This document shows, in pieces, positions 40,612 to 49,289 of a stretch of 64,000 nt of DNA. Under the pieces are notes generated by a model that worked only from the letters and a program-made list of their open reading frames with translations, ran no database searches and had not been told where the DNA came from. Within the stretch, counting starts at the first letter, position 1. Every line of letters begins with the position of its first letter. The position numbers were made by a program, and so were the translations under genes. This DNA comes from Mycobacterium sp. 852013-51886_SCH5428379 (GTDB lineage Bacteria; Actinomycetota; Actinomycetes; Mycobacteriales; Mycobacteriaceae): contig NZ_LZSU01000051.1 in the NCBI RefSeq assembly GCF_001665575.1, forward strand, positions 248,001-312,000, in the 5' to 3' direction.

Positions 40612-41450
40612 CGGCAACCCTGCAGCCTGACTCCGCCGCACGCGGCGTGCGTCCCGGCCGGCACGGGACCACGTCGCTGCGGGTGGGCGCGGCCTCGATC
40701 TGGCTGAGCGTCATCGTCCTGCTACCGCTGGCCGCGATCCTGTGGCAGTCCGCGGCGGGCGGCTGGGAGGCGTTCGCCGCCGCGGTGACCTCACCCTCGG
40801 CGATCGCGTCGTTCCGGGTGACGCTGACCATCTCGATCGCCGTCACCGCGATCAACCTGGTATTCGGGCTGCTGGTGGCGTGGGTGCTCACCCGCGACGA
40901 CTTCCCCGGCAAGCGGTTGGTGGACTCGGTGATCGACCTGCCGTTCGCGCTGCCGACGATCGTCGCCAGCCTGGTCATGCTCGCGCTCTACGGGCCCGCG
41001 AGCCCGGTGGGTCTGCACCTCCAGCACACCCAGTGGGGTGTGGGGATCGCCCTGTTGTTCGTGACGCTGCCGTTCGTCGTGCGGTCGGTGCAGCCGGTGC
41101 TGCTCGAACTCGACCGGGAGATCGAGGAGGCCGCGGCCTCGCTCGGCGCCGACAACTGGACCATCTTCACCCGGGTGGTGTTGCCGTCGCTGCTCCCGGC
41201 GCTGCTGTCGGGCGCCGGTCTGGCGTTCTCCCGGGCCATCGGCGAGTTCGGCTCCGTCGTGCTGATCGGCGGCGCCGTCCCGGGCGAGACCGAGGTCTCC
41301 TCGCAGTGGATCCGGACCCTGATCGAGAACGACGACCGCACCGGCGCCGCGGCGATCTCCATTGTGCTGCTGGTGATCTCGTTCGTGGTGCTGTTCGTGC
41401 TCCGGGCTATCGGTGTCCGCGCGGCGAAGCGCGAGGAGCTGGCGGGATGA
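40608..41450 (+). CDS. cysT: Sulfate ABC transporter permease
   Basis: A 280-residue inner membrane protein with about six helices, the first at 'GAASIWLSVIVLLPLAAILW'. The cytoplasmic EAA loop that contacts CysA reads 'EIEEAAASLGADNWTIFTRV'. The region 'LLSGAGLAFSRAIGEFGSVV' is typical of CysT/CysU. It pairs with CysW to form the channel. It overlaps subI and cysW by 4 bp each, ensuring coupled translation. The first 25 residues are polar and variable. Confidence 0.93.
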   Translation: MTATLQPDSAARGVRPGRHGTTSLRVGAASIWLSVIVLLPLAAILWQSAAGGWEAFAAAVTSPSAIASFRVTLTISIAVTAINLVFGLLVAWVLTRDDFPGKRLVDSVIDLPFALPTIVASLVMLALYGPASPVGLHLQHTQWGVGIALLFVTLPFVVRSVQPVLLELDREIEEAAASLGADNWTIFTRVVLPSLLPALLSGAGLAFSRAIGEFGSVVLIGGAVPGETEVSSQWIRTLIENDDRTGAAAISIVLLVISFVVLFVLRAIGVRAAKREELAG

Positions 41451-42259
41451 CACTGTCGCCCGTCGTCAAGCATCTGCTGCGGTACCTGGCACTGGCCTAC
41501 ATCCTCGTCCTCGTTGTGGTCCCGGTCGGGCTGATCCTGTGGCGCACGTTCTCCCCGGGTGTCGGCGCGTTCCTGGAATCGGTCGGGACCCCCGCGGCGA
41601 TCTCGGCTCTGCAGCTGTCGCTGATCGTGGTGGCGATCGTGGTGCCACTCAACGTGCTGTTCGGGGTGCCGACTGCTCTCGTGCTGGCCCGCAACAGGTT
41701 TCGCGGTAAGACGATCCTGCAGGCGGTCATCGACCTACCGTTCGCGGTATCGCCCGTCGTCGTCGGTGTCGCGTTGATTCTGCTGTGGGGGTCGGCCGGG
41801 CTGTTCGGCTTCGTGGAGAACGACTTCGGCTGGAAGATCATCTTCGGGTTCACCGGCATCGTGCTGGCCAGCGTGTTCGTCACCGTGCCGTTCGTCATCC
41901 GCGAGGTCGAACCGGTGCTGCACGAGATCGGCACCGATCAGGAGGAGGCCGCCGCGACGCTGGGATCGACGTGGTGGCAGACGTTCTGGCGGATCACCCT
42001 GCCCTCGATCCGGTGGGGCCTGACCTACGGCGTGGTGTTGACGGTGGCTCGCACGCTCGGCGAGTTCGGCGCCGTGCTCATGGTGTCATCGAATCTGCCC
42101 GGCACCTCGCAGACGCTCACACTGTTGGTGGCCGATCGCTACAACCGCGGCGCCGAGTACGGCGCCTACTCGATCGCGACGCTGTTGATGGGCGTCGCGG
42201 TGTTCGTTCTGATCGTCCAGGTGGTGCTCGACGCGCGCCGAGCCCGCCAGAGCAAGTGA
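41447..42259 (+). CDS. cysW: Sulfate ABC transporter permease
   Basis: A 270-residue membrane protein paralogous to CysT. Helices include 'YLALAYILVLVVVPVGLILW' and 'ALQLSLIVVAIVVPLNVLFG'. The EAA loop is 'EEAAATLGSTWWQTFWRITL', followed by 'GVVLTVARTLGEFGAVLMVS'. It forms the second half of the sulfate channel. The gene overlaps cysT by 4 bp; cysA begins 17 bp after its stop with its own AGAGGA ribosome site. Confidence 0.93.
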   Translation: MTLSPVVKHLLRYLALAYILVLVVVPVGLILWRTFSPGVGAFLESVGTPAAISALQLSLIVVAIVVPLNVLFGVPTALVLARNRFRGKTILQAVIDLPFAVSPVVVGVALILLWGSAGLFGFVENDFGWKIIFGFTGIVLASVFVTVPFVIREVEPVLHEIGTDQEEAAATLGSTWWQTFWRITLPSIRWGLTYGVVLTVARTLGEFGAVLMVSSNLPGTSQTLTLLVADRYNRGAEYGAYSIATLLMGVAVFVLIVQVVLDARRARQSK

Positions 42260-42276
42260 GCCGGGGAAGAGGACCC

Positions 42277-43323
42277 ATGACCGCCGAGACCACCGCCGCG
42301 ATCGTCGTCCGGGGTGCGAACAAGCACTACGGCGATTTCGCCGCATTGGACAACATCGACTTCGAGGTGCCGTCCGGATCGCTGACCGCGCTGCTGGGTC
42401 CCAGCGGATCGGGCAAGTCGACGCTGCTGCGCGCGATCGCCGGCCTGGACCAGCCCGACACCGGCACCATCACGATCAACGGTGTCGATGTCACCAAGGT
42501 GCCGCCGCAGCGCCGCGGGATCGGATTCGTGTTCCAGCACTACGCGGCGTTCAAACACCTCACCGTGCGCGACAACGTGGCGTTCGGGTTGAAGATCCGC
42601 AAGCGGCCCAAGGCCGAGATCAAGGAGAAGGTCGACAATCTGCTCGAGGTCGTCGGCCTCGCCGGATTCCAGACCCGCTACCCCAACCAGCTCTCCGGGG
42701 GGCAGCGGCAGCGGATGGCGCTGGCGCGTGCGCTGGCCGTCGATCCGCAGGTGCTGCTGCTCGACGAACCGTTCGGCGCGCTCGACGCCAAGGTGCGCGA
42801 AGATCTGCGGGCCTGGCTGCGTCGACTGCACGACGAGGTCCACGTCACGACCGTGCTGGTCACGCATGACCAGGCCGAGGCGCTCGACGTCGCCGATCGG
42901 ATCGCGGTGCTCAACAAGGGCCGCATCGAGCAGGTCGGCTCGCCCACCGCGGTCTACGACACCCCGGCGAACGCGTTCGTCATGTCGTTCCTCGGCGCGG
43001 TGTCCTCGCTGAACGGAAGCCTGGTGCGCCCGCACGACATCCGGGTCGGGCGGAACCCCGACATGGCGATCGCGCAGGCCGACGGCAGCGTCTCGTCGGC
43101 AGGGGTCACGCGAGCCACGATTGACCGGATCGTGATGCTGGGCTTCGAAGTGCGTATCGAGCTCACCAGCGCCGCGACCCACGCGCCGTTCACCGCGCAG
43201 ATCACCCGCGGTGACGCCGAAGCGCTCGGGCTCAAAGAGGGCGACACCGTCTACGTGCGCGCGACCCGGATCCCGGAGATCCCAGGGGACGTCGTGCTGC
43301 CGAAGACCAGCTCGGTGAGCTGA
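42277..43323 (+). CDS. cysA: Sulfate ABC transporter ATP-binding protein
   Basis: A 348-residue ATPase with Walker A 'GPSGSGKST' (residues 41-49), the Q-loop 'GFVFQHYAAFKHLTV', signature 'LSGGQRQRMALARALAVDP', Walker B 'VLLLDEPFGALDA' and H-loop 'VLVTHDQAEALDVAD'. A C-terminal TOBE-like regulatory domain follows ('VRPHDIRVGRNPDM'). It powers sulfate import through CysTW with SubI. It is the last gene of the plus-strand operon and meets the convergent CNNM gene 27 bp later. The numbering cysA1 is used for the same gene in M. tuberculosis. Confidence 0.93.
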   Translation: MTAETTAAIVVRGANKHYGDFAALDNIDFEVPSGSLTALLGPSGSGKSTLLRAIAGLDQPDTGTITINGVDVTKVPPQRRGIGFVFQHYAAFKHLTVRDNVAFGLKIRKRPKAEIKEKVDNLLEVVGLAGFQTRYPNQLSGGQRQRMALARALAVDPQVLLLDEPFGALDAKVREDLRAWLRRLHDEVHVTTVLVTHDQAEALDVADRIAVLNKGRIEQVGSPTAVYDTPANAFVMSFLGAVSSLNGSLVRPHDIRVGRNPDMAIAQADGSVSSAGVTRATIDRIVMLGFEVRIELTSAATHAPFTAQITRGDAEALGLKEGDTVYVRATRIPEIPGDVVLPKTSSVS

Positions 43324-43350
43324 CTCGCGGCGCGCACACTCGCTACGGCG

Positions 43351-44349
43351 TCAGGCCGCCGCGGTCGGCAGCAGACGGTGCAGCAGATCGGTCAGAGTCA
43401 ACATGCCCCGACCGGACGGGCCGTCGACGACGACGAGGTGCCTGCGTTGCTCGCGCATCAGCCGCAACGCCTCGTAGACCGGGGTGTCCTCGGGCAGGGT
43501 GAAGACCGGTCGCATCAGGTCGCGCGCCGAACCGGACGACGACAGGCTGTCGCGGACGTGCACCACGCCGACGGTGGCGGCGCCGTCCCGCACGAACAAC
43601 CTCAGATGCCCTGTCGCGCGGGCAGTCTGCTGGATCTCCTCCGGCGACGCATCTGCGGGCACCGAACTGTACTCGGCGTGGCGGCGAGCCATCTGCCCCA
43701 CGGTCAGCGATTCGAGTTCCAGGGCGCTGGCGAGGTTGCCGTGGTAGCGCTCGTCGAGCGTGCCTGCGGTGTGGGAGTGCTCCACCAGCTGACGTAGCGC
43801 GTCGGGATCCTGGGTGTCGTCGAGTTCGTCCACCGGGGTGACGCCGACTTTGCGCAGGCACCAGTTCGCGGTCTGGTTGAGCACGTGGAGCAGCGGGCGG
43901 GTCAGGACCATGAATCCGCGCATGGGCAGCGCCAGCAGGGTTGCCGACCGTTCCGGATGGGCGATCGCCCACGACTTGGGCGCCATCTCACCGATCACCA
44001 GGTGCAGGAACGTGACGATCAGCAGCGCGAGCACGAAGCCGCCGACCTCCGCCACCCAGGCCGGCGCTCCGACCTCAGCCAGGAACGGTGTGATGGCGTG
44101 GTGCACAGCGGGTTTGGTGATCGCACCGAGCAGCAGGGTGCAGGCGGTGATACCGAGCTGCGAGCCGGCCAGCAGCACCGACAGCTCACCGGCGCTGCGC
44201 AGCGCGGCTCTGGCCGAACGGCTGTTCGGGGCGGCGTCCTCCAGGCGGCTGCGCCGCGCGGCGATCAACGCGAACTCGACCGCGACGAAGAACGCACTCG
44301 AGGCGATCAGCGCGACGGTGATCGCCGCGACGACCCACGGGTCACTCAT
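43351..44349 (-). CDS. CNNM-domain membrane protein with CBS pair (hemolysin-like)
   Basis: A 332-residue protein with an N-terminal CNNM/DUF21 membrane domain of about four helices ('ITVALIASSAFFVAVEFALI', 'GSQLGITACTLLLGAITKPA', 'FLHLVIGEMAPKSWAIAHPE') and a C-terminal CBS region ('FTLPEDTPVYEALRLMREQR'). Family members are linked to magnesium or cobalt efflux or homeostasis; 'hemolysin' is a historical name. It has no CorC_HlyC domain, unlike its upstream neighbour, with which it overlaps by 8 bp. The two probably act together, as do the paired homologues Rv1841c/Rv1842c of M. tuberculosis. Confidence 0.85.
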   Translation of the reverse strand: MSDPWVVAAITVALIASSAFFVAVEFALIAARRSRLEDAAPNSRSARAALRSAGELSVLLAGSQLGITACTLLLGAITKPAVHHAITPFLAEVGAPAWVAEVGGFVLALLIVTFLHLVIGEMAPKSWAIAHPERSATLLALPMRGFMVLTRPLLHVLNQTANWCLRKVGVTPVDELDDTQDPDALRQLVEHSHTAGTLDERYHGNLASALELESLTVGQMARRHAEYSSVPADASPEEIQQTARATGHLRLFVRDGAATVGVVHVRDSLSSSGSARDLMRPVFTLPEDTPVYEALRLMREQRRHLVVVDGPSGRGMLTLTDLLHRLLPTAAA

Positions 44350-45703
44350 GGCCGGCCTCCTCGGTCGCGACGCTGACGAAGACCGCGGCGGGCACGTGCC
44401 GCTCGATCTCCCGTACCTCGGCGGTCAGTCGGCGTGTCAGGGGCTGTCCCGACACCAGATCGGCCGGATCGGCGGGCAGATCGATCACCACGGTGTCGCC
44501 GATGGCGGGCAGGCCCGCCGCGTGCGCGATCACCATGCCGGCGACCGTCTCGTAGTCACCGGGCGGGAGCGTCAGGTCGAGCGTGCGTTCGGCTTCGTCG
44601 AGCGGTAGGTCGCCGGCGAGTAACCAGCCATCGGCTTCGGGGATGACGTCGGCCTCGTGTTCGGTGTCGTGTTCGTCGTCGATGTCGCCCACCAATTCCT
44701 CGGCGAGATCCTCGACCGTGATGACGCCCGCGAAGCCGCCGTACTCGTCGATCACGATGGCCATCTCGTCGCCGGCTTGCTGCAACGCGGTGACCACGTT
44801 GGGCAGCGGCAGCGTCTCCGGAACGATGACGGCCGGCCGGCAGTGCATCGCCGCGGTGTCGTCACCGGACACCGGGCCGAGCAGATCGTGCAGATGGATG
44901 ACGCCGAGGACGTCCTCGTGGTCGGGGCTGGTCACCGGATAACGGGTGTGACGCTCGGCCATGCGGGCGAGCACGCTCGACACCGTGTCGGTGCCTGCGA
45001 CAACGTCGACGCGGGACCGCGGGATCATCGCGTGTTCGGCGCTGCTGGTGGGAAAGTCGAGAATGCGGTCGAGCAGGGCGGAGAGCTCCCGGGGGATCTC
45101 GCCGGCGTCGCGGGACGCGGCGACGATGTGTTCGAGGTCGCGCGGTGTCGCCGAGTGTTCGACGTCGTGCACCGGTTCGATCCGCAGCAGGCGCAGCAAC
45201 GCGTTCGACGACTGGTCGAACAGCCAGATGAGCCAGCCGAACAGCTTGAGGTAGATCGTCGTGGACAGGGCCAGCCAGCGGGCGAGTGGCTCCGGCCGCG
45301 CGATCGCCAAGTTCTTCGGGAACAACTCGCCGAACACCATCTGCAGCACGGTCGACACCGCGATCGCGGCGACCCCGCCGAGGGCGACGGCCACTGCGGT
45401 CGGGATTCCCGCACCGCCGATCAGCGTTTCGAAACCCCGTCCGATCAGCGGTTCGGCGACATATCCGACCAGCAGACCGGTGACGGTGATGCCGAGCTGG
45501 GCGCCCGAGAGCATGAACGAGGTGCGACGGGTGACCGCGAGCGCCCGGGTGGAGGCCTGATCACCTGCCTCCGAGCGCGCCTTGAGTCGTGACCGGTCGA
45601 CGGCCATGTAGGCGAATTCCTGCGCGACGAAGTATCCGGTCAGCGCGGTGATCGCCAGAACGACGAGAAATCCAATGACAATTCCGATCACGGCGGTCAA
45701 CAT
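44342..45703 (-). CDS. CNNM/CBS/CorC-domain membrane protein (hemolysin-like)
   Basis: A 453-residue protein: CNNM domain (residues about 1-190, with 'LSGAQLGITVTGLLVGYVAE' and 'MVFGELFPKNLAIARPEPLA'), a CBS pair (about 215-340, with 'VIHLHDLLGPVSGDD' and 'MAIVIDEYGGFAGVITVEDL'), and a C-terminal CorC_HlyC domain (about 355-440, 'DGWLLAGDLPLDEAERTLDL', 'YETVAGMVI'). The CBS pair may sense ATP-Mg. It is the first gene of a two-gene unit with the shorter CNNM protein. About 110 bp before it there is no gene and no clear structure. Confidence 0.87.
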   Translation of the reverse strand: MLTAVIGIVIGFLVVLAITALTGYFVAQEFAYMAVDRSRLKARSEAGDQASTRALAVTRRTSFMLSGAQLGITVTGLLVGYVAEPLIGRGFETLIGGAGIPTAVAVALGGVAAIAVSTVLQMVFGELFPKNLAIARPEPLARWLALSTTIYLKLFGWLIWLFDQSSNALLRLLRIEPVHDVEHSATPRDLEHIVAASRDAGEIPRELSALLDRILDFPTSSAEHAMIPRSRVDVVAGTDTVSSVLARMAERHTRYPVTSPDHEDVLGVIHLHDLLGPVSGDDTAAMHCRPAVIVPETLPLPNVVTALQQAGDEMAIVIDEYGGFAGVITVEDLAEELVGDIDDEHDTEHEADVIPEADGWLLAGDLPLDEAERTLDLTLPPGDYETVAGMVIAHAAGLPAIGDTVVIDLPADPADLVSGQPLTRRLTAEVREIERHVPAAVFVSVATEEAGHE

Positions 45704-45811
45704 GTGACCGCCGTGGGTCTATGAGATTGCATCGAGTCCTTGCTCGGTGAGGGGTGGCGCTACGTCGAGATTCAGCGTACCGGTGCAGCCGCAGTGCTTG
45801 GGAGTGTGTAC

Positions 45812-46570
45812 TCAGGCCGCCGCGGGCACCGCGACTGCGGCGTCGAAGCGGTCGAGCACCGTGGCAGCGACCAGGTTGTGCGAACCCAACGGTGCTGCCA
45901 TCGGAATGCCTTGCGGCGCAGCCCAGTTGAGAACACGATCGGTGATGCGCCCCGGTGCGAGGAACCAGGGGGAGATGACCAAACGGTCGGCGCCGCGGGC
46001 GCGCAGCAGCGCGGCGGCCTCGTCAAGATTCGGATGCGGGCCCGTGGCGAACGCCACCTGGGCGCCGGTCCAGCGGGTGTTGCGCGCGAGCATCCCGGCC
46101 ACCATGGCGGTCCCGGAGTTGGCCGCGGCGTTCGACGATCCGACCGCGACGACGAGCACTCCGAGGCCGTCGTCGTTGGGCGAGACGCCGGCTTCGGCCA
46201 GTCGCTGGTGGGCCACCGCCAGCAGTGCCGGGTCCTCGCCGAGCACCGCGGCCTGGCGGGCCCGGCAGTCGGACGCGGCGATCACCGCAGGCGTGTCGAC
46301 ACGGGCGTGATAGGCGTCGGCCAGCAGGAAGGGGACGACGACGGCGCCCCGGGTCTGGGCGAGTACGTTGGACAGCGCCGGGCTGGTCTGCTCGAGGAAC
46401 GCCGGCCGCACGTCGAGCCAGGGCCGCAGTCGCCGGATGCGGCCGGCCACGGCGTGCGTGATGGCCGCCGACCGCGGGTCGGCGCTGCCGTGTGCGGTCA
46501 GGACGAGGGTCGGCGGGCAGGAGCGTGGCGACCCGGGAATCGACAACGTCAAGACGCGTGCAGTCCGCAC
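45812..46570 (-). CDS. Sirohydrochlorin chelatase (CbiX/SirB-like)
   Basis: About 252 residues with a tandem CbiX-type fold. The first half has 'TLVLTAHGSADPRSAAITHA' (the conserved His early in the protein) and 'VVVPFLLADAYHARVD' with a second metal-site His. The second half has 'LGVLVVAVGSSNAAAN' and 'ADRLVISPWFLAPGRITDRV'. These enzymes insert iron (siroheme) or cobalt into sirohydrochlorin. The position immediately after cysH and sirA argues for ferrochelation to make siroheme for sulfite reductase. The GTG at 46570 overlaps the cysH end by 22 bp; a TTG at 46552 in a TTGA overlap is the alternative. Confidence 0.8.
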   Translation of the reverse strand: MRTARVLTLSIPGSPRSCPPTLVLTAHGSADPRSAAITHAVAGRIRRLRPWLDVRPAFLEQTSPALSNVLAQTRGAVVVPFLLADAYHARVDTPAVIAASDCRARQAAVLGEDPALLAVAHQRLAEAGVSPNDDGLGVLVVAVGSSNAAANSGTAMVAGMLARNTRWTGAQVAFATGPHPNLDEAAALLRARGADRLVISPWFLAPGRITDRVLNWAAPQGIPMAAPLGSHNLVAATVLDRFDAAVAVPAAA

Positions 46571-47256
46571 TCGACCTTGCCGGTGCCGGCCCAGCGTCCG
46601 CTGCGCGGATCGGATCCGGGTGCAGGCTTGGCGGTGCACGGCAGGCAGCCGATCGACGGGTAGCCGTCCTCGACGAGGGGGTTGACCAGTACGCCGTTGG
46701 CGGCGATGTAGGCGTCCATCTCGTCGTCCGACCATGCGGCCAGCGGGTTGATCTTCACCAGGCCGAACGCCTTGTCCCAGCTGATCAGCGGGGCGTTGGC
46801 GCGCGTCGGCGCCTCGACCCGGCGGATGCCGGTGACCCACGCCGAGTAGCCGCTCAGCGCCTTGCTCAAGGGTTCGACCTTGCGCATGCGGCAGCACTCG
46901 TTGGGTTCGCGGGCGAACAGATCCTTGCCGAACAGCGAGTCCTGTTCGGCGACGGTGCGCTCGGGCGCGACGTTGACCACGTTGACGTCGTAGACGGCTT
47001 GCACGGCGTCGCGGGTGCCGATGGTCTCCACGAAGTGGTATCCGGTGTCGAGGAACAGCACGTCGACGCCCGGACGTACTTTGGCGGCCATGTCGACGAG
47101 CACCGCGTCCTGCATGTTCGACGCCACGATGTAGTTCCCGGTGAAGTTCTCGTCGGTCCAGCGCAGCAGCTCGTCCGCCGTGGCGTTCGGACCGAGTTCG
47201 GCCGCGCCGAGCTCGGCCAGCCGCTGCAGGTCCACCTCGGAAAGCACGTCAGTCAT
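46549..47256 (-). CDS. cysH: Adenosine 5'-phosphosulfate (APS) reductase
   Basis: A 235-residue thioredoxin-dependent reductase. The presence of the iron-sulfur motif Cys-Cys at residues 121-122 ('EPNECCRMRKVEPLSKAL') and 'IGCLPCTAKPAPGSD' marks it as an APS reductase and not a PAPS reductase. The catalytic Cys lies in the C-terminal 'VECGLH'. It reduces APS to sulfite and AMP in the assimilatory pathway. It lies between sirA (36-bp gap) and the sirohydrochlorin chelatase (overlap), giving an operon for sulfate-to-sulfide reduction. Confidence 0.95.
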   Translation of the reverse strand: MTDVLSEVDLQRLAELGAAELGPNATADELLRWTDENFTGNYIVASNMQDAVLVDMAAKVRPGVDVLFLDTGYHFVETIGTRDAVQAVYDVNVVNVAPERTVAEQDSLFGKDLFAREPNECCRMRKVEPLSKALSGYSAWVTGIRRVEAPTRANAPLISWDKAFGLVKINPLAAWSDDEMDAYIAANGVLVNPLVEDGYPSIGCLPCTAKPAPGSDPRSGRWAGTGKVECGLHAS

Positions 47257-47291
47257 GCCGTCACCTCACCTTCGCTCTTCGCGCGAGCGGC

Positions 47292-48974
47292 TCATCGAAG
47301 GTCCGCGTCGTCTGCTCGTAGTGCCCACGTAGCGAAACGCTCACCCTGCTCGCGTTGTTTCACGAAATTGCGGACAACGCGCTCGATGTAGTCGCCGAGT
47401 TCGGTGGCGACCACCTTGTGCTGACGCAACTTGCGCCCGAAACCGCTGTCCAGGCCCAGGCTGCCGCCGAGATGGACCTGGAAACCCTCCTCGGGACCGT
47501 CGCCGTCGTCCACCATCTGGCCCTTGAAGCCGATGTCGGCGACCTGGATGCGGGCGCACGAGTTCGGGCAGCCGTTGATGTTGATGGTGATCGGCACGTC
47601 GAGCTGGGCGTTGATGTCTTCGAGCCGCTTCTCCAGCTCGGGCACCAGCACCTGCGAGCGGCTGCGGGTCTCGGCGAAGCTCAGCTTGCAGAACTCGATG
47701 CCCGTGCAGGCCATCAGGTTGCGCCGCCAGTGCGACGGGGTGGACGGCAGGCCCAGCGCGTCCAAGCCGGCACGCAGCTCGTCGAGTCTGTCATCGGGGA
47801 CGTCGAGCACGATCAGCTTCTGGTACGGCGTGAAGCGGATCCGGTCGCTGCCCACGGACTCGGCGAGGTCGGCGACCTTGGTCAGGATGGTGCCCGAGAC
47901 GCGGCCGGCGATCGGGGCGACGCCCACGGCATTGAGGCCGTTCTTGAGCTTCTGCACGCCGACGTGGTCGATCGGACGGGTCACCGGTTCGGGCGCCGGT
48001 CCGTCGATGAGCGGGCGCTTCAGGTATTCGGTTTCCAGCACCTCGCGGAACTTCTGGACGCCCCAGTCCTTGATCAGGAACTTCAGCCGGGCCTTCGACC
48101 GCAGGCGCCGGTAGCCGTAGTCGCGGAACACGCTGACCACGCCCTCCCAGACGTCGGGCACCTCGTCGAGCGGCACCCACGCGCCGACCCGCTGACCGAG
48201 CATCGGGTTGGTGGACAGCCCGCCGCCGACCCACAGGTCGAAGCCGGGGCCGTGCTCGGGGTGGTTGACGCCGATGAAGGCGACGTCGTTGACCTCGTGG
48301 ACGACGTCCTGCAGGCCGGAGATCGCGGTTTTGAACTTGCGCGGCAGGTTGGAGTACTCCTTCTTGCCGATGTAGCGCTTGACGATCTCGTTGACCGCGG
48401 GCGTGCCGTCGATCACCTCGTCGAGCGATTCACCGGCCAGGGGGGAGCCGAGGACGACGCGCGGGCAGTCGCCGCACGCCTCGGTGGTCTGTAGGCCGAC
48501 CTCGTCGAGGCGCCGCCAGATCTCCGGCATGTTCCTGACGTCGATCCAGTGGTACTGCACGTTCTGCCGGTCGGAGATGTCCGCGGTGTCGCGCGCGAAT
48601 TCCGTGGAGATCTGTCCGAGGGTGCGCAGCGCCGCGGCGGTCAGCGCGCCGCCGTCGCTGCGGACCCGCAGCATGAAGTACTCGTCTTCGAGCATGTCGG
48701 TGTTCTCGTCACCGGTCCAGGTGCCGTCGAAGCCGGGTTTGCGCTGGGTGTAGAGACCCCACCAGCGGAACCGGCCACGCAGGTCGCCCTTGTCGATCGA
48801 CTCGAAGCCGTTGGGGGCATAGATGGTCTCGATGCGCTCGCGCACATTGAGCGGGTTGTCATCCTTCTTGGACTGTTCGTTGGCGTTGAGCGGCTCGCGA
48901 TAGCCGAGCGCCCATTGGCCTTCGCCGCGGGGGCGCTTCACGGGCTTGGCGGCGGCAGGTTTGGCTGTGGTCAT
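47292..48974 (-). CDS. sirA: Ferredoxin-dependent assimilatory sulfite reductase
   Basis: A 560-residue siroheme/[4Fe-4S] enzyme (called NirA, Rv2391, in M. tuberculosis) that reduces sulfite to sulfide with ferredoxin. The cluster cysteines are in 'NLMACTGIEFCKLSFAETRS' and 'NINGCPNSCARIQVADIGFK'. Other conserved segments are 'YHWIDVRNMPEIWRRLDEVG', 'TEACGDCPRVVLGSPLAG' (the Cys region involved in a covalent Tyr-Cys link in the M. tuberculosis enzyme) and 'DLWVGGGLSTNPMLGQRVGA'. It is first in the operon with cysH and the chelatase. Upstream lies a Cys-rich leader ORF and a hairpin abutting the start codon. Confidence 0.94.
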   Translation of the reverse strand: MTTAKPAAAKPVKRPRGEGQWALGYREPLNANEQSKKDDNPLNVRERIETIYAPNGFESIDKGDLRGRFRWWGLYTQRKPGFDGTWTGDENTDMLEDEYFMLRVRSDGGALTAAALRTLGQISTEFARDTADISDRQNVQYHWIDVRNMPEIWRRLDEVGLQTTEACGDCPRVVLGSPLAGESLDEVIDGTPAVNEIVKRYIGKKEYSNLPRKFKTAISGLQDVVHEVNDVAFIGVNHPEHGPGFDLWVGGGLSTNPMLGQRVGAWVPLDEVPDVWEGVVSVFRDYGYRRLRSKARLKFLIKDWGVQKFREVLETEYLKRPLIDGPAPEPVTRPIDHVGVQKLKNGLNAVGVAPIAGRVSGTILTKVADLAESVGSDRIRFTPYQKLIVLDVPDDRLDELRAGLDALGLPSTPSHWRRNLMACTGIEFCKLSFAETRSRSQVLVPELEKRLEDINAQLDVPITININGCPNSCARIQVADIGFKGQMVDDGDGPEEGFQVHLGGSLGLDSGFGRKLRQHKVVATELGDYIERVVRNFVKQREQGERFATWALRADDADLR

Positions 48975-48979
48975 GATGT

Positions 48980-48996
48980 GGCTCTCGGTCAGAGCC
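48980..48996 (-). promoter_or_regulatory. Hairpin abutting the sirA start codon
   Basis: In the sirA mRNA, GGCTCT and AGAGCC form a 6-bp stem with a 5-base loop, ending 5 bases before the ATG at 48974. The weak purine-rich ribosome site (CCGAGAG) is inside this structure, so translation of sirA would be low unless the hairpin is opened. With the Cys-rich leader 98 bp upstream, this fits attenuation by ribosome stalling. Confidence 0.6.
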
Positions 48997-49093
48997 GGCG
49001 TTTCAGATCGCGCGTCAATCCGGGGGCTGTCCGGCGGCGCAGATCCGTCGGCCAGCTGTTGTGGTCAGGGCTGGGTCCTACAGAATCCGCAAG

Positions 49094-49189
49094 CTAGGGC
49101 AGACAGCAGCTGGTACACACGCGCTTGAAGTCGACGTGGCGCCGCGTCACCAGCGATACGCGGGTGGTGGAGTTCGAGCCGGCGGTCAC
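49094..49189 (-). CDS. Cys-rich leader peptide (attenuator) of the sirA-cysH operon
   Basis: A 31-residue ORF ending in 'VCTSCCLP' before the stop, with three Cys codons in the last seven. The GTG start at 49189 is preceded by CACAAT at -12 to -7, a reasonable -10, so the message would be leaderless. M. tuberculosis and M. smegmatis have matching unannotated polycysteine ORFs ahead of their sulfite reductase genes, shown experimentally in mycobacteria to act as cysteine-responsive attenuators. A shorter in-frame start (GTG 49150) is possible. It lies 119 bp upstream of sirA. Confidence 0.8.
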   Translation of the reverse strand: MTAGSNSTTRVSLVTRRHVDFKRVCTSCCLP

Positions 49190-49289
49190 CCCGCAATTGT
49201 GCCACGGCGGGGCGCACATGCCCTAACCGGGAAAGATTTGCGCTCTCGATGAGCAAAAGTCCGCCGAGGCCCCGGGCTACGATCGGGCC

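Noticed and set aside
45704..45811. Gene in the gap between the CNNM gene and the chelatase gene
   Set aside because: No frame longer than a few codons has a start, ribosome site or recognisable composition; it is probably the promoter region for the CNNM pair.
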